This document shows, piece by piece, positions 8,623 through 17,024 of a DNA stretch of 64,000 nt (position 1 is the first letter of the stretch; each line of letters starts with the position of its first letter). The translations under genes were made by a program, and so were the position numbers. The notes under the pieces are model-generated. The model was not told where the DNA came from, made no database searches, and saw nothing but the letters and a program-made list of their open reading frames with translations. Source of the stretch: Bacteroidota bacterium (GTDB taxonomy: Bacteria; Bacteroidota; Ignavibacteria; Tepidaquicellales; Tepidaquicellaceae); NCBI GenBank assembly GCA_018266835.1, contig JAFDZP010000002.1, forward strand, positions 510,419 to 574,418. The letters run 5' to 3'.

Positions 8623-9256
8623 CCCATCTGATTACTTCAAAAGCTTCCGCATACTTCACTCCGATTTGCACTCCTCTCGCGATAGCAAGACTTCTTATAA
8701 ATTCTTTCGAAGCATAGTTTTTTCCTTTTTGTGAATTATAACAATCCAATGCATTCAATTTTACATTAAGCTCATCTTCATTAAAAGATATAAAACAATT
8801 GGTTGTGAAGCTTAAATTATTCCACATCAGTTCATATCCGAGAATAGAAGTTTTTTTAAAAGCTCTTAATCCTTCCTGAGCAATCGTTGTATGGTCCTGA
8901 TGTAAATCGTTGAGTGATGGCATGAAGATTAAATCAGGCTCAATTTTTTTATTAAGCTTTACAAGGTCTTCAAGTATATCCTGACGTCTTTCAGCAAAAT
9001 ATCTTACACGGTACTTATAAAGAATCAGATTTTCATCTTTAATGCCCAGACATTTTGCTGCTGCTTTCACTTCAACTTCCAGAATATCTTTTGGATATGG
9101 CGGAGGTACTGACTCTTCCGATAAAGAGAATGCAGCATAGTAAACTTCAACATTCTCCTTAAGAAATCTTGCTATGCTTCCGCCGCATCCAAACTCACCG
9201 TCATCTGTGTGAGGAGCTAAGATTAAAATTTTATTTACACCTGAAAGTAAACTCAT
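8612..9256 (-). CDS. PIG-L family deacetylase (LmbE-like)
   Basis: A 214-residue zinc-dependent N-acetylglucosaminyl deacetylase of the PIG-L/LmbE/MshB fold. The metal site is visible as APHTDDGEFGCGG (about residues 14-26), a variant of the usual AHPDDE with Thr for Pro and Gly for Glu, and the second ligand motif is HQDH (about residue 125). Enzymes of this family remove the acetyl group from GlcNAc-type sugars on lipid or nucleotide carriers. The gene ends inside the start of the LpxD-like gene. A deacetylate-then-acylate pair is the simplest reading. Replacement of the Glu next to the two Asp residues deserves a structural check. Confidence 0.85.
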   Translation of the reverse strand: MSLLSGVNKILILAPHTDDGEFGCGGSIARFLKENVEVYYAAFSLSEESVPPPYPKDILEVEVKAAAKCLGIKDENLILYKYRVRYFAERRQDILEDLVKLNKKIEPDLIFMPSLNDLHQDHTTIAQEGLRAFKKTSILGYELMWNNLSFTTNCFISFNEDELNVKLNALDCYNSQKGKNYASKEFIRSLAIARGVQIGVKYAEAFEVIRWVVK

Positions 9257-9265
9257 TATAAATAA

Positions 9266-10567
9266 TTATACTTTTGAAATATTGTTCCTGCCTGCACTGT
9301 ATGCAGATATCATTGCAAAAAGAAAAACAAACAACTCCCTTAACCTGCCGAAGAAAAAACTTTCCTGAAACAAACCTATAACTAACAATCCTATCCAATA
9401 AATTACAAAAAATGATGAAGCATTGTTTAAGTAGGAATCATTTAATCTTTTAGCTAACCTTTTTGCGTTCAGTAACATTCTTAATGAATAAAAAGCCCAG
9501 AAGATAAAACACGATAAACCTATATATCCAAAATATACAAGCCAGTTCAAATATTGATTATCGGGGGAAGTGTACACCTTATCATTAATAAAGTCATTTG
9601 TTGTATATCCAAATAATCCCTGCTTTATTGTTTTCATATATGCAGGAATCCACTGCCACTTATCAAGTCTTACCTGTAAAGTCGGAGGAATGCTTCCATT
9701 GAGTATAAATAATTTGAACTCATAAAACCTTATGTAGTTATCGAAACTCAGGTAGTTTGCCACAAGAAAAAAAATAACACCGCTTCCTAAAAAAACTCCT
9801 GCAACTATTGAAAATATTTTTAGATTGATTCCCCTTTTGATATACAGCAAATATGTTACTGACATAAGAAAAAGGACTATCAGACTTGCTCTGTTACCGG
9901 ATAGAAAGATAAGTGTTATTCCCAAAAGCAGAATAATAATGCTCCAGTAATTTTTTAGCTCATTGTTTAAATATACAAGTATAAAAAGTGTAAAGCATAA
10001 AACTATTCCCATTCCGTTAAAGCTATCAAAGATACTTGTTACTCTGTTAAGTAACTCAAACTCGTAAATATTATCTGTACCTGTTTTATGAACTACATGA
10101 TAAAAATTCTTAATTATAAAATCTGCGGCAGGGTTGTGTGTGAACTGAAGAATTCCGATAATACTTACATACACTACAAAGAAAACTACAATGAAATTTA
10201 ATACTTTTAAATCATTAAAATAAGAATTTGAATCTTTGAAAACGGAGAAGACTAGAACAAATAAAAAAAATAATTTTATAAAATTTAAAGTGTTTGCAAC
10301 TTCATCCATCCCCAATGAAAATCCCGATAAATATTTACCCAGAGTACAAAGTATAACAATAAAAACCGGGATTAAAAATATTTTACTTTCTTTTGAATTA
10401 AATACTAACTTTGTACCGCTCAATACAATTAAAAGAAAAGCTGCTAAAAAAATTATATCTGAAACATATGCATGAAGCACTCTGAACACTGGACCTAACA
10501 GATAAAAAAAAACTACTATAAACATCAGCCATTTTTTCTTTTCAATTGAAAGGTCAAATATCTGCAT
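9266..10567 (-). CDS. O-antigen polymerase/ligase-like membrane protein (Wzy/WaaL)
   Basis: A 433-residue polytopic protein with about 10-12 hydrophobic segments and a large periplasmic loop in the C-terminal half (about residues 285-325, containing VRLDKWQWIPAYMK), the usual architecture of the O-antigen ligase/polymerase superfamily. It would polymerise or transfer undecaprenyl-linked repeat units at the periplasmic face of the inner membrane. Next to the Wzx-type flippase (one-base overlap), it completes a Wzx/Wzy-dependent pathway. Sequence alone does not separate polymerase from ligase; the neighbouring flippase favours polymerase. Confidence 0.8.
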   Translation of the reverse strand: MQIFDLSIEKKKWLMFIVVFFYLLGPVFRVLHAYVSDIIFLAAFLLIVLSGTKLVFNSKESKIFLIPVFIVILCTLGKYLSGFSLGMDEVANTLNFIKLFFLFVLVFSVFKDSNSYFNDLKVLNFIVVFFVVYVSIIGILQFTHNPAADFIIKNFYHVVHKTGTDNIYEFELLNRVTSIFDSFNGMGIVLCFTLFILVYLNNELKNYWSIIILLLGITLIFLSGNRASLIVLFLMSVTYLLYIKRGINLKIFSIVAGVFLGSGVIFFLVANYLSFDNYIRFYEFKLFILNGSIPPTLQVRLDKWQWIPAYMKTIKQGLFGYTTNDFINDKVYTSPDNQYLNWLVYFGYIGLSCFIFWAFYSLRMLLNAKRLAKRLNDSYLNNASSFFVIYWIGLLVIGLFQESFFFGRLRELFVFLFAMISAYSAGRNNISKV

Positions 10568-11859
10568 TACTTCGCAAGCTTAAATAAATTCCAGGGCATT
10601 GGTATCAGCTTATTAGAAATATAAAACGTAACGATGTATGAAATAATATTACTCAGTAAAAATGCCTGCGCTGCGCCAATCGCTCCGTTTGATTTTATAA
10701 GAAGGAAACAAAGTCCGATATTAACTGCTCCGGAAATAAAAGTGATTAGCATTAAAAGCTTTGACTTCTTTTCATAAAAAATATAATTCACGTGCATCTT
10801 GTATAATCCTGTGAAGGCATATGCAAAACTGATCCATATTATAAACTGACCTGAATTCTGATACTTGCTTCCCAATATAGTAGATGCAGCTAATGAACCT
10901 GCTATACCTACAATTCCGGCCACAATAAAAATAACTATGTAATACAGATATGTTTTTTTTACTAATGATTTTTTTATTTCCGGAGTCGGAGTTTTTAATT
11001 TTTCAAAGAGGTAAGGTGCAAAAGCCCTGTTAAAAGAATCCTGAACTAACGATACAACCATTCCAAGTGTAGCCCCGGCGCCAAATTCTCCCGTAGCTGC
11101 AATCCCGACGAGTGAATTCAAAATTAATCTGCTTGCTAAATCCGCTGCCCATGCGCCCAGGTTATGCATAGAAAGAGGCACTCCGTAATGCAGACTATCT
11201 TTTATATCATTCTTATCAAACGAAAAAGTAAAATAATTTCTTTTGACAAATATTATTAAGCTTATGATTGCGAATAAAACTGCGGTAATTACCTGACTGT
11301 AAACCAGTCCTTTCCAGCTTAAGTGAAGATTGATTACAAAAAATAAATTGAGCCCGTTCTTTAAAATTGTATATGAGATCTTAAAAAATCCGTACTTGTG
11401 TGGCTCACGAAATGACTGCCATAGATTTGCGTTTAAATCATTTACATATTGAAAAAAACATCCTGCAAAAACCCATAATAACCACTCAGAAGGGAATTTA
11501 ACGATGTCTGATATCTGGGGTGAAAAAAAATAGAACACAAGAAAAACTAAAAGAGATAGAGATAAGAAAACTAAAAAGCTGTTGAAGAAATATTCTTTAA
11601 ATTTTTCATAGGTAAGTTTAAAGTAACTTATTATAATAGAAGCATCGGTTCCAAGTGAAAGAAACGGAATGAAAAAACTTATTAAGGTCTGAAATGTGAC
11701 ATACACACCATATTCATCGGGAGAAAGAAATCTTGTAATTATGGGAAGAAATAAAAACGGGACCGCTCTATCAAAAACTGTAAATGCAGTATAAACGCTG
11801 GCATCTTTTGCTAATTTGCTGTTGGTAAGTTTTGAAAAATATAATTTTACTGCCTGCAA
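10567..11859 (-). CDS. wzx: Polysaccharide flippase (Wzx, MOP superfamily)
   Basis: A 430-residue membrane protein with about 12 transmembrane segments and the N-terminal pattern of polysaccharide biosynthesis transporters: a short basic tail, then DASVYTAFTVFDRAVPFLFLP, and FLSPDEYGVY after the first helix. Wzx proteins flip undecaprenyl-diphosphate-linked oligosaccharides to the periplasm. The gene sits one base from the 497-residue GT-B-like gene and overlaps the polymerase gene by one base. No other exporter is visible in this operon, so this is the likely export route for the glycan. Confidence 0.85.
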   Translation of the reverse strand: MQAVKLYFSKLTNSKLAKDASVYTAFTVFDRAVPFLFLPIITRFLSPDEYGVYVTFQTLISFFIPFLSLGTDASIIISYFKLTYEKFKEYFFNSFLVFLSLSLLVFLVFYFFSPQISDIVKFPSEWLLWVFAGCFFQYVNDLNANLWQSFREPHKYGFFKISYTILKNGLNLFFVINLHLSWKGLVYSQVITAVLFAIISLIIFVKRNYFTFSFDKNDIKDSLHYGVPLSMHNLGAWAADLASRLILNSLVGIAATGEFGAGATLGMVVSLVQDSFNRAFAPYLFEKLKTPTPEIKKSLVKKTYLYYIVIFIVAGIVGIAGSLAASTILGSKYQNSGQFIIWISFAYAFTGLYKMHVNYIFYEKKSKLLMLITFISGAVNIGLCFLLIKSNGAIGAAQAFLLSNIISYIVTFYISNKLIPMPWNLFKLAK

Positions 11860-11860
11860 G

Positions 11861-13354
11861 TTAGCTCTTTTTCTTTTCCTCTACTAAAGATAGCAGCATT
11901 TCAATTCCTGTCTTAAAATTTTCTTCGTTATTATTTTTCAATTCAGTATTTTTTTTATTCAACAAAAATTCTGCATCTTTAAAGAAAGAACTTTCATTTT
12001 CTGCATATCTTGCAATACAATTCTGAATTTGATTGCTGAATAATTCCACTCCCGATTTATCCAGAACAATACTCGGTACTCCAAGCATTTCTGCTTCCAG
12101 AACAGAACTCGAGAATTCCGTAACATGCAAATCCATATTTTTGAGGAGCAAAGGCAAAGGATATTCAATTACATTTTCAGAAATAACATTTGGGAAATTA
12201 TACTTTGCGATTTTTGCTGCCACCATTCCCTGAGCATCTTTATATTGCGGATGAAATCTCACCCACCATTTCCAGTTTGCGGGCGATTTTTTTATAACAT
12301 TAAAAAGTGTTTCCGAAATTTCAAACGATGCCTGATGTGTATACAGGATATTTATAGAATCTAAACTAGAATTTTTAATTGATTCAATTTCACTTGTAAA
12401 TTTTTTTATATTTTCGTTATTCTCATCTAACTCTAAAACCGGATTTCCGCCGGTGATGGCAGAATTCTTTTTAGAATTCATAGCCCATTTATCAATGCTG
12501 TTTTTTTCTACTTCGCACCAGCACCAGAAAATATCAGGAAGTAATTCATAACCATCAACAGGAAGTTTAGTCCATTTGGAATAAAGGAAATCATTTTCAG
12601 ATTGCACTCCATGCTGAACATCAATGCACTTCACATTTTGTCTGTGAGCAGCAAGAACTAACCCCATGGCTATATATGAGTAAAATCCTTCAACTATTAC
12701 AACGGAAGGATTAGTCTTCTTAAGAATTTTCTCGTAATAATATGAATAATTTAAAACTCTGAGTATTTTTTTTAAAAAGAAATCTTCACTGAGTTTTATT
12801 GTACCTAAAAAATTATTAAAATCTTTTAGCTTTGTAATATCTGCTTTTTCAAATCTCTTTTGAAAAAGAACATTCAGATTCATTAAGTTTATGCCCGTAC
12901 CAATATACTTTGAGCCTCTGTACCTCGGTATCTTTTGTTCATCCGGATATTCAAGCACCAATGAACTTACGTTTTCTTTCTCTAAATAATTTACAAATGA
13001 ATCTGAGAATGGATTAAACCACTTATCCCCGATTTTATAGTATCTAGTTGATGAAACGTTCAGAAATAATATATCATATTTACCTTTTGCATTCTGATTC
13101 TTTTTTGAATCATGAATAGAATTTATTTCCGAAAGGTATATTGAATTTAATGAATCTTTAACTAAAGAAGAGTTTGCTGAGGTAATCTGGTTTTTTTCAG
13201 AGTACAAATTCTCATAGGATAACTTCATCCCAAGAGCAATTCTTATTACCGGCCAGATGTAAAAATCATAAAGTTTCCATTCGTTAACAGGGAAGTCATT
13301 TTCAATCCTGTTGAGAAATTCTAAAATTGAAGAGTATTTTTCTTCTGTCCTCAA
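11861..13354 (-). CDS. GT-B-like surface-polysaccharide protein, function unassigned
   Basis: A 497-residue protein with no close family that I can name. Features seen: an N-terminal IWPVIRIALG segment, a central strand CIDVQHGVQS (about residue 245), a WWVRFHPQY segment (about residue 350) and TEFSSSVLEAEMLGVPSIV (about residue 420). QHG, an Arg-Phe-His-Pro strand and a late Glu-x-x-x-x-Gly-Val-Pro loop together resemble the two-Rossmann (GT-B) enzymes of capsule synthesis such as KpsC/KpsS and CDP-glycerol transferases. It is therefore probably a sugar or phosphopolyol transferase, on weak evidence. Its ATG overlaps the stop of the asparagine-synthetase-like gene by 4 bases. Confidence 0.6.
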   Translation of the reverse strand: MRTEEKYSSILEFLNRIENDFPVNEWKLYDFYIWPVIRIALGMKLSYENLYSEKNQITSANSSLVKDSLNSIYLSEINSIHDSKKNQNAKGKYDILFLNVSSTRYYKIGDKWFNPFSDSFVNYLEKENVSSLVLEYPDEQKIPRYRGSKYIGTGINLMNLNVLFQKRFEKADITKLKDFNNFLGTIKLSEDFFLKKILRVLNYSYYYEKILKKTNPSVVIVEGFYSYIAMGLVLAAHRQNVKCIDVQHGVQSENDFLYSKWTKLPVDGYELLPDIFWCWCEVEKNSIDKWAMNSKKNSAITGGNPVLELDENNENIKKFTSEIESIKNSSLDSINILYTHQASFEISETLFNVIKKSPANWKWWVRFHPQYKDAQGMVAAKIAKYNFPNVISENVIEYPLPLLLKNMDLHVTEFSSSVLEAEMLGVPSIVLDKSGVELFSNQIQNCIARYAENESSFFKDAEFLLNKKNTELKNNNEENFKTGIEMLLSLVEEKKKS

Positions 13355-15273
13355 TAAAGTTCTATAAAGAAAAGCACTCCGAGCTTATAAATGAAAGATG
13401 CATTTTCCAAATCCTGTTTACCTTCAATGAAATCCTTAACAATCCTTTTCATTTCTTCTGTATTAAAACTTTCAGGTGAGAAGTATTTTTCTAAATCAAT
13501 CTCAGAAAACATTTCTTTGTAATAATCACCAAAGACAGAATTATAAATTGTCTCGCAATACATATTCCACTTGCCGCCGGAGTAATTCCATTTCGAATCG
13601 GATTCCGATATATACGAATGTGCACCGGCTTCCTCTAAAATATTCATAGGTATATTCCATTTTTCTTTAGCAAGGTATCTGAGTGGATATTTCGTAGGTT
13701 TAAGCTCAAGTCCCCTGCCCCATGATTCGGGCATTGAGTACATATATTTTACAAGTGACATATCGAGAAATGGTATCTTACAATTTTCACCGGAGTTTCT
13801 TAACGGTACATGTTTTGATTCTATCTGAGGACTATGGAAGTGGTAATCCCTGTATAATTGCAAAAGATAGTAATATATATTTTCCGGCGTAACATTATTA
13901 ACAGGATTTCTGAATATCCCTTCTTTCAAACTTCCATTATTACTACTAATTAATAAATCTTTTGCAAATTTATTTCCATTTGCTTTTGCAAATGGAATAC
14001 GTTCACCTGAAAGCATGAATGATTTGAAATAAGAGTAAAGAAAATCTTTCTTATTAAATTTGGTAACATCTTCACAACAGCTCTCTCCATAATAATAAGT
14101 ATAGAATTGAAAAACTTTATCATCGTCATAAGTTCCATTCAATAGCTTAGAAAAGAATGATGGACCAAATAAATAGCTTTTCATTTTATCACCATACTCT
14201 CGAAGTTCCCTGTTATTATAAGTAACTGCTACAAACTGAGAGAAACCAAAATTATGAATCGAGTCTGAAGCCTCGCCGCTAAAAATACTTGCAGATTTTT
14301 TTTGCTCTGATATTTCATGGACTGCCTTTGGCATATCCACAAAAAAATATGTGTGGTAATTTTTTAGTTCTTCCCTTCTTGCTTCCCAGTCATTTAATAA
14401 GTTTTTATCGTTAAAATCTATTATTATTTTTTCCGAATTTATTCCATAGTAATCTGAAATTTTTTTTACTTTATCCGCTTCATATATATTGAATGACTCA
14501 CCGTTTCGTAATATGGTCTCACATATAACCGAGTTTATATTTTTATTATCGTAATTTTTTGTAAGATGATAAATTATTGATGTGGAATCCCATCCTCCGC
14601 TGTTTAACACAAAATTTTCATCGGAAGAACGAGATAGAATGGAATTTGTAAGCAGATTATCATATTCTTCTATTTGTGATTCATCGTAATTTTCAATCTT
14701 ATAATTTTCCTCAAAGAAAATGTGCTCAGTTTTACCTTGTGCAATTTTTACATACTCATTGCTTGAAAATCGATTTACACCTTCATAGAAAGTCTGATGA
14801 ATTGGTGTATATCCGACTGTAAGGTATGATAAAAACGCCTGCTGATTATATTTTATAGAAGTAAGTTCAGGGATAATTGTGTTCAGAGATGTTGCAGCAA
14901 CGAATGAATTTTCAGACTCAATGTAATAAAGGTTTTTCCGGTTTAAATAATCGCAAAAAATTACTGCTTCGTTTTTTTCTGGATCAACAAAAACAGCAGT
15001 ATATATTCCTTCAACTGAATTAATAAAATCAACAACATCAAATGAACTGAGCTGCTTCTTCAGAAATTCCCCATATTCATTTTTTCCTATCTGAGTAATA
15101 ACATCGAACTTCGAGTGATAATATATCTCGCCTTCAAAGTAGATTTGTTTTGAACCCTCTGCAGCTTTGATGACATGTTTATCATCTGAAATGATTAAAG
15201 AATCTGCATTCAGTTTTATTGCAGTGTGAGAATCATCTTCAGTAATGTAATTTTTTCTGTATGAAATTTTCAC
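13351..15273 (-). CDS. Asparagine-synthetase-like protein with a degenerate glutaminase domain
   Basis: A 640-residue protein with the two-domain layout of AsnB, but the N-terminus reads MKISYRKNY: the nucleophilic Cys2 and the glutaminase motifs are gone. The C-terminal ATP pyrophosphatase domain keeps its P-loop as LNSGGWDSTS (about residue 222), an EASDS motif (about residue 330), and IPFLDMSLVKYMY (about residue 500), which aligns with the late VPYLDKEL motif of AsnB. It probably still adenylates a carboxylate and uses ammonia, or ammonia supplied by a partner, to make an amide; in natural-product pathways such domains also form lactams. Second gene of the operon, 9 bases from gmd. AsnB, encoded in the same operon, could be its ammonia source. 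Confidence 0.75.
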   Translation of the reverse strand: MKISYRKNYITEDDSHTAIKLNADSLIISDDKHVIKAAEGSKQIYFEGEIYYHSKFDVITQIGKNEYGEFLKKQLSSFDVVDFINSVEGIYTAVFVDPEKNEAVIFCDYLNRKNLYYIESENSFVAATSLNTIIPELTSIKYNQQAFLSYLTVGYTPIHQTFYEGVNRFSSNEYVKIAQGKTEHIFFEENYKIENYDESQIEEYDNLLTNSILSRSSDENFVLNSGGWDSTSIIYHLTKNYDNKNINSVICETILRNGESFNIYEADKVKKISDYYGINSEKIIIDFNDKNLLNDWEARREELKNYHTYFFVDMPKAVHEISEQKKSASIFSGEASDSIHNFGFSQFVAVTYNNRELREYGDKMKSYLFGPSFFSKLLNGTYDDDKVFQFYTYYYGESCCEDVTKFNKKDFLYSYFKSFMLSGERIPFAKANGNKFAKDLLISSNNGSLKEGIFRNPVNNVTPENIYYYLLQLYRDYHFHSPQIESKHVPLRNSGENCKIPFLDMSLVKYMYSMPESWGRGLELKPTKYPLRYLAKEKWNIPMNILEEAGAHSYISESDSKWNYSGGKWNMYCETIYNSVFGDYYKEMFSEIDLEKYFSPESFNTEEMKRIVKDFIEGKQDLENASFIYKLGVLFFIELY

Positions 15274-15282
15274 TCAGAAAAA

Positions 15283-16311
15283 TTACATTATTTTTAAATC
15301 AGCTTTTACCATAATATCCACCAGCTCTTCAAATTTCACTTTCGGTTCCCAGCCTAAATTCTTTTTTGCTTTTGAAGCATCGCCTATCAAAAGATCTACT
15401 TCTGTAGGTCTGTAATATGTGGGGTCAACTGCTACTACAATTTTACCGGACTTTGTATCTTTACCAATTTCATTTTCTTCTTTTCCTTCCCATGCAATTT
15501 CAATTCCTACTGACTTAAATGCAAGTTCCGTAAATTCTTTTACTGTATGAGTTTCACCTGTTGCAAGTACATAATCTTCCGGTGTATCTTTCTGCATCAT
15601 CATCCACATTCCCTCACAGTATTCAGGCGCAAAACCCCAGTCTCTTTTTGAGTCCAGATTTCCAAGCGTTACTTTATCCTGCTTTCCTTTTGAAATTGCA
15701 GCGACTGCTCTGGTTATTTTTCTTGTTACGAAAGTCTCCCCTCTTCTTGGTGACTCATGATTAAATAAAATTCCGTTACATGCAAAAAGATTATATGCCT
15801 CACGATAGTTTACAACAATCCAGTAACCGTAAATTTTTGCAACTCCGTAAGGACTGCGGGGATAGAATGGTGTGGTTTCCTTTTGAGGTACTTCCTGAAC
15901 TTTTCCGTAAAGTTCACTGGTTGATGCCTGATAGAATTTTGTTTTTATTCCTGTCTCTCTTATTGCATCTAAAAATCTTAATGTGCCGATAGCATCAACT
16001 TCAGCAGTGTATTCCGGGACTTCAAATGAAACTTTTACGTGAGATTGCGCAGCAAGATTATATATTTCATCAGGATGAATTTTTTCAAGCAAGCGGTTCA
16101 AATTACTTGTATCTGTAATATCGCCGTGATAAAGAAAAAATGATTTGTTCATAATTTCCTTGTCCGTCATCAGATGGTCAATTCGCCCTGTATTAAACGA
16201 ACTGCTTCTTCTGATAATACCATGAACTTCATACCCTTTTTTTAATAAAATTTCTGCCAGATAGCTGCCATCCTGACCGGTCACACCTGAAATTAAAGCT
16301 TTTTTAGACAT
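15283..16311 (-). CDS. gmd: GDP-mannose 4,6-dehydratase
   Basis: A 342-residue extended short-chain dehydrogenase that converts GDP-D-mannose to GDP-4-keto-6-deoxy-D-mannose, precursor of fucose, rhamnose and perosamine. The NADP-binding loop [12 protein letters not shown] at the N-terminus, [14 protein letters not shown] (about residues 35-48), the STSELYGK catalytic strand and the YGVAK catalytic Tyr/Lys (about residue 155) are canonical. No GDP-fucose synthase, 4-reductase (Rmd) or PerA aminotransferase is visible, so the next step must be encoded elsewhere or beyond the left edge. It is the first gene of the polysaccharide operon, with about 250 bases of non-coding sequence upstream. Confidence 0.95.
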   Translation of the reverse strand: MSKKALISGVTGQDGSYLAEILLKKGYEVHGIIRRSSSFNTGRIDHLMTDKEIMNKSFFLYHGDITDTSNLNRLLEKIHPDEIYNLAAQSHVKVSFEVPEYTAEVDAIGTLRFLDAIRETGIKTKFYQASTSELYGKVQEVPQKETTPFYPRSPYGVAKIYGYWIVVNYREAYNLFACNGILFNHESPRRGETFVTRKITRAVAAISKGKQDKVTLGNLDSKRDWGFAPEYCEGMWMMMQKDTPEDYVLATGETHTVKEFTELAFKSVGIEIAWEGKEENEIGKDTKSGKIVVAVDPTYYRPTEVDLLIGDASKAKKNLGWEPKVKFEELVDIMVKADLKIM

Positions 16312-16444
16312 CTGCTTTTATATTTTAAATTTAAATTTAATTTTGTTTATAGCTCCGCTAATCCTATCACATGATGGAATAGAGATAGGAGCAGAAATTT
16401 TCGAATTTTTATCTTTTCTGCATTCAACAAATATCGAAAAATTA

Positions 16445-16472
16445 ATAGTATAGGCAAAGAAAAGACCTGCAA
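16445..16472 (-). promoter_or_regulatory. Candidate promoter of the polysaccharide operon
   Basis: On the minus strand, TTGCAG (16472-16467) and TACTAT (16450-16445) are separated by 16 bases. This would leave a leader of about 130 bases before the gmd start, holding an inverted repeat TCCTATC/GATAGGA (16362-16368 and 16384-16390). Prediction by pattern only. Confidence 0.35.
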
Positions 16473-16562
16473 TTTTGAAAATACCTTTAATGCGTTATTA
16501 ATTCAATTTAAAAAGAAAAAGAGGAAAAATAAACTTTTTTTGCAGAAATGTACTAAAGTTTG

Positions 16563-17009
16563 CTAATTATGCCCGGGTTTGTAGGTTTTTATTGTGATAA
16601 GATGAATAGTGACTGCAACAGCAATTAATAGTAATAGAATTGCTATATAATTAAAATATGAATAGGTCCTTAAAGTATAAATTGAAAGCAGGATTGAAAG
16701 CCAGAGAAATGAAATGGAAAATATTTTTACTGAAATAGTTGTGCCTTTTTTATCTTTGTAATTCTTAAGATGCTTACCGAAATATTTATTGGTATGAATC
16801 CACTCATCTAATTTAGGTGAACTTTTAGCGTAACAAAAGGAAGCTATTAAAAGAAAAACTGTAGTAGGCATTAGCGGGAGAATCATTCCTATAATTCCCA
16901 ACCCAAGCATGGTATGTCCGGCAAGTACTAATGCCTTTTTATTAAAATTACTTAACTCTTTTTTTTGTACTTCTTTATTTTCTGCCAAACCCAATAAAAT
17001 GTTTAACAA
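16563..17009 (-). CDS. DUF454 (YbaN-like) small membrane protein
   Basis: 148 residues with three hydrophobic helices. The family signature is clear: LGIIGMILPLMPTTVFLLIASFCYAKSSP is split by the turn Pro-Leu-Met-Pro-Thr-Thr, followed by the cytoplasmic WIHTNKYFGKHLKNYKDKKG segment. The function of DUF454 proteins is unknown. The gene starts 15 bases after the T9SS-sorted propeller gene, in the same direction, so it is probably the third gene of the trmB operon. The first ten residues are less conserved, and an internal start is possible. Confidence 0.8.
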   Translation of the reverse strand: MLNILLGLAENKEVQKKELSNFNKKALVLAGHTMLGLGIIGMILPLMPTTVFLLIASFCYAKSSPKLDEWIHTNKYFGKHLKNYKDKKGTTISVKIFSISFLWLSILLSIYTLRTYSYFNYIAILLLLIAVAVTIHLITIKTYKPGHN

Positions 17010-17024
17010 AAATAGATATAATAA

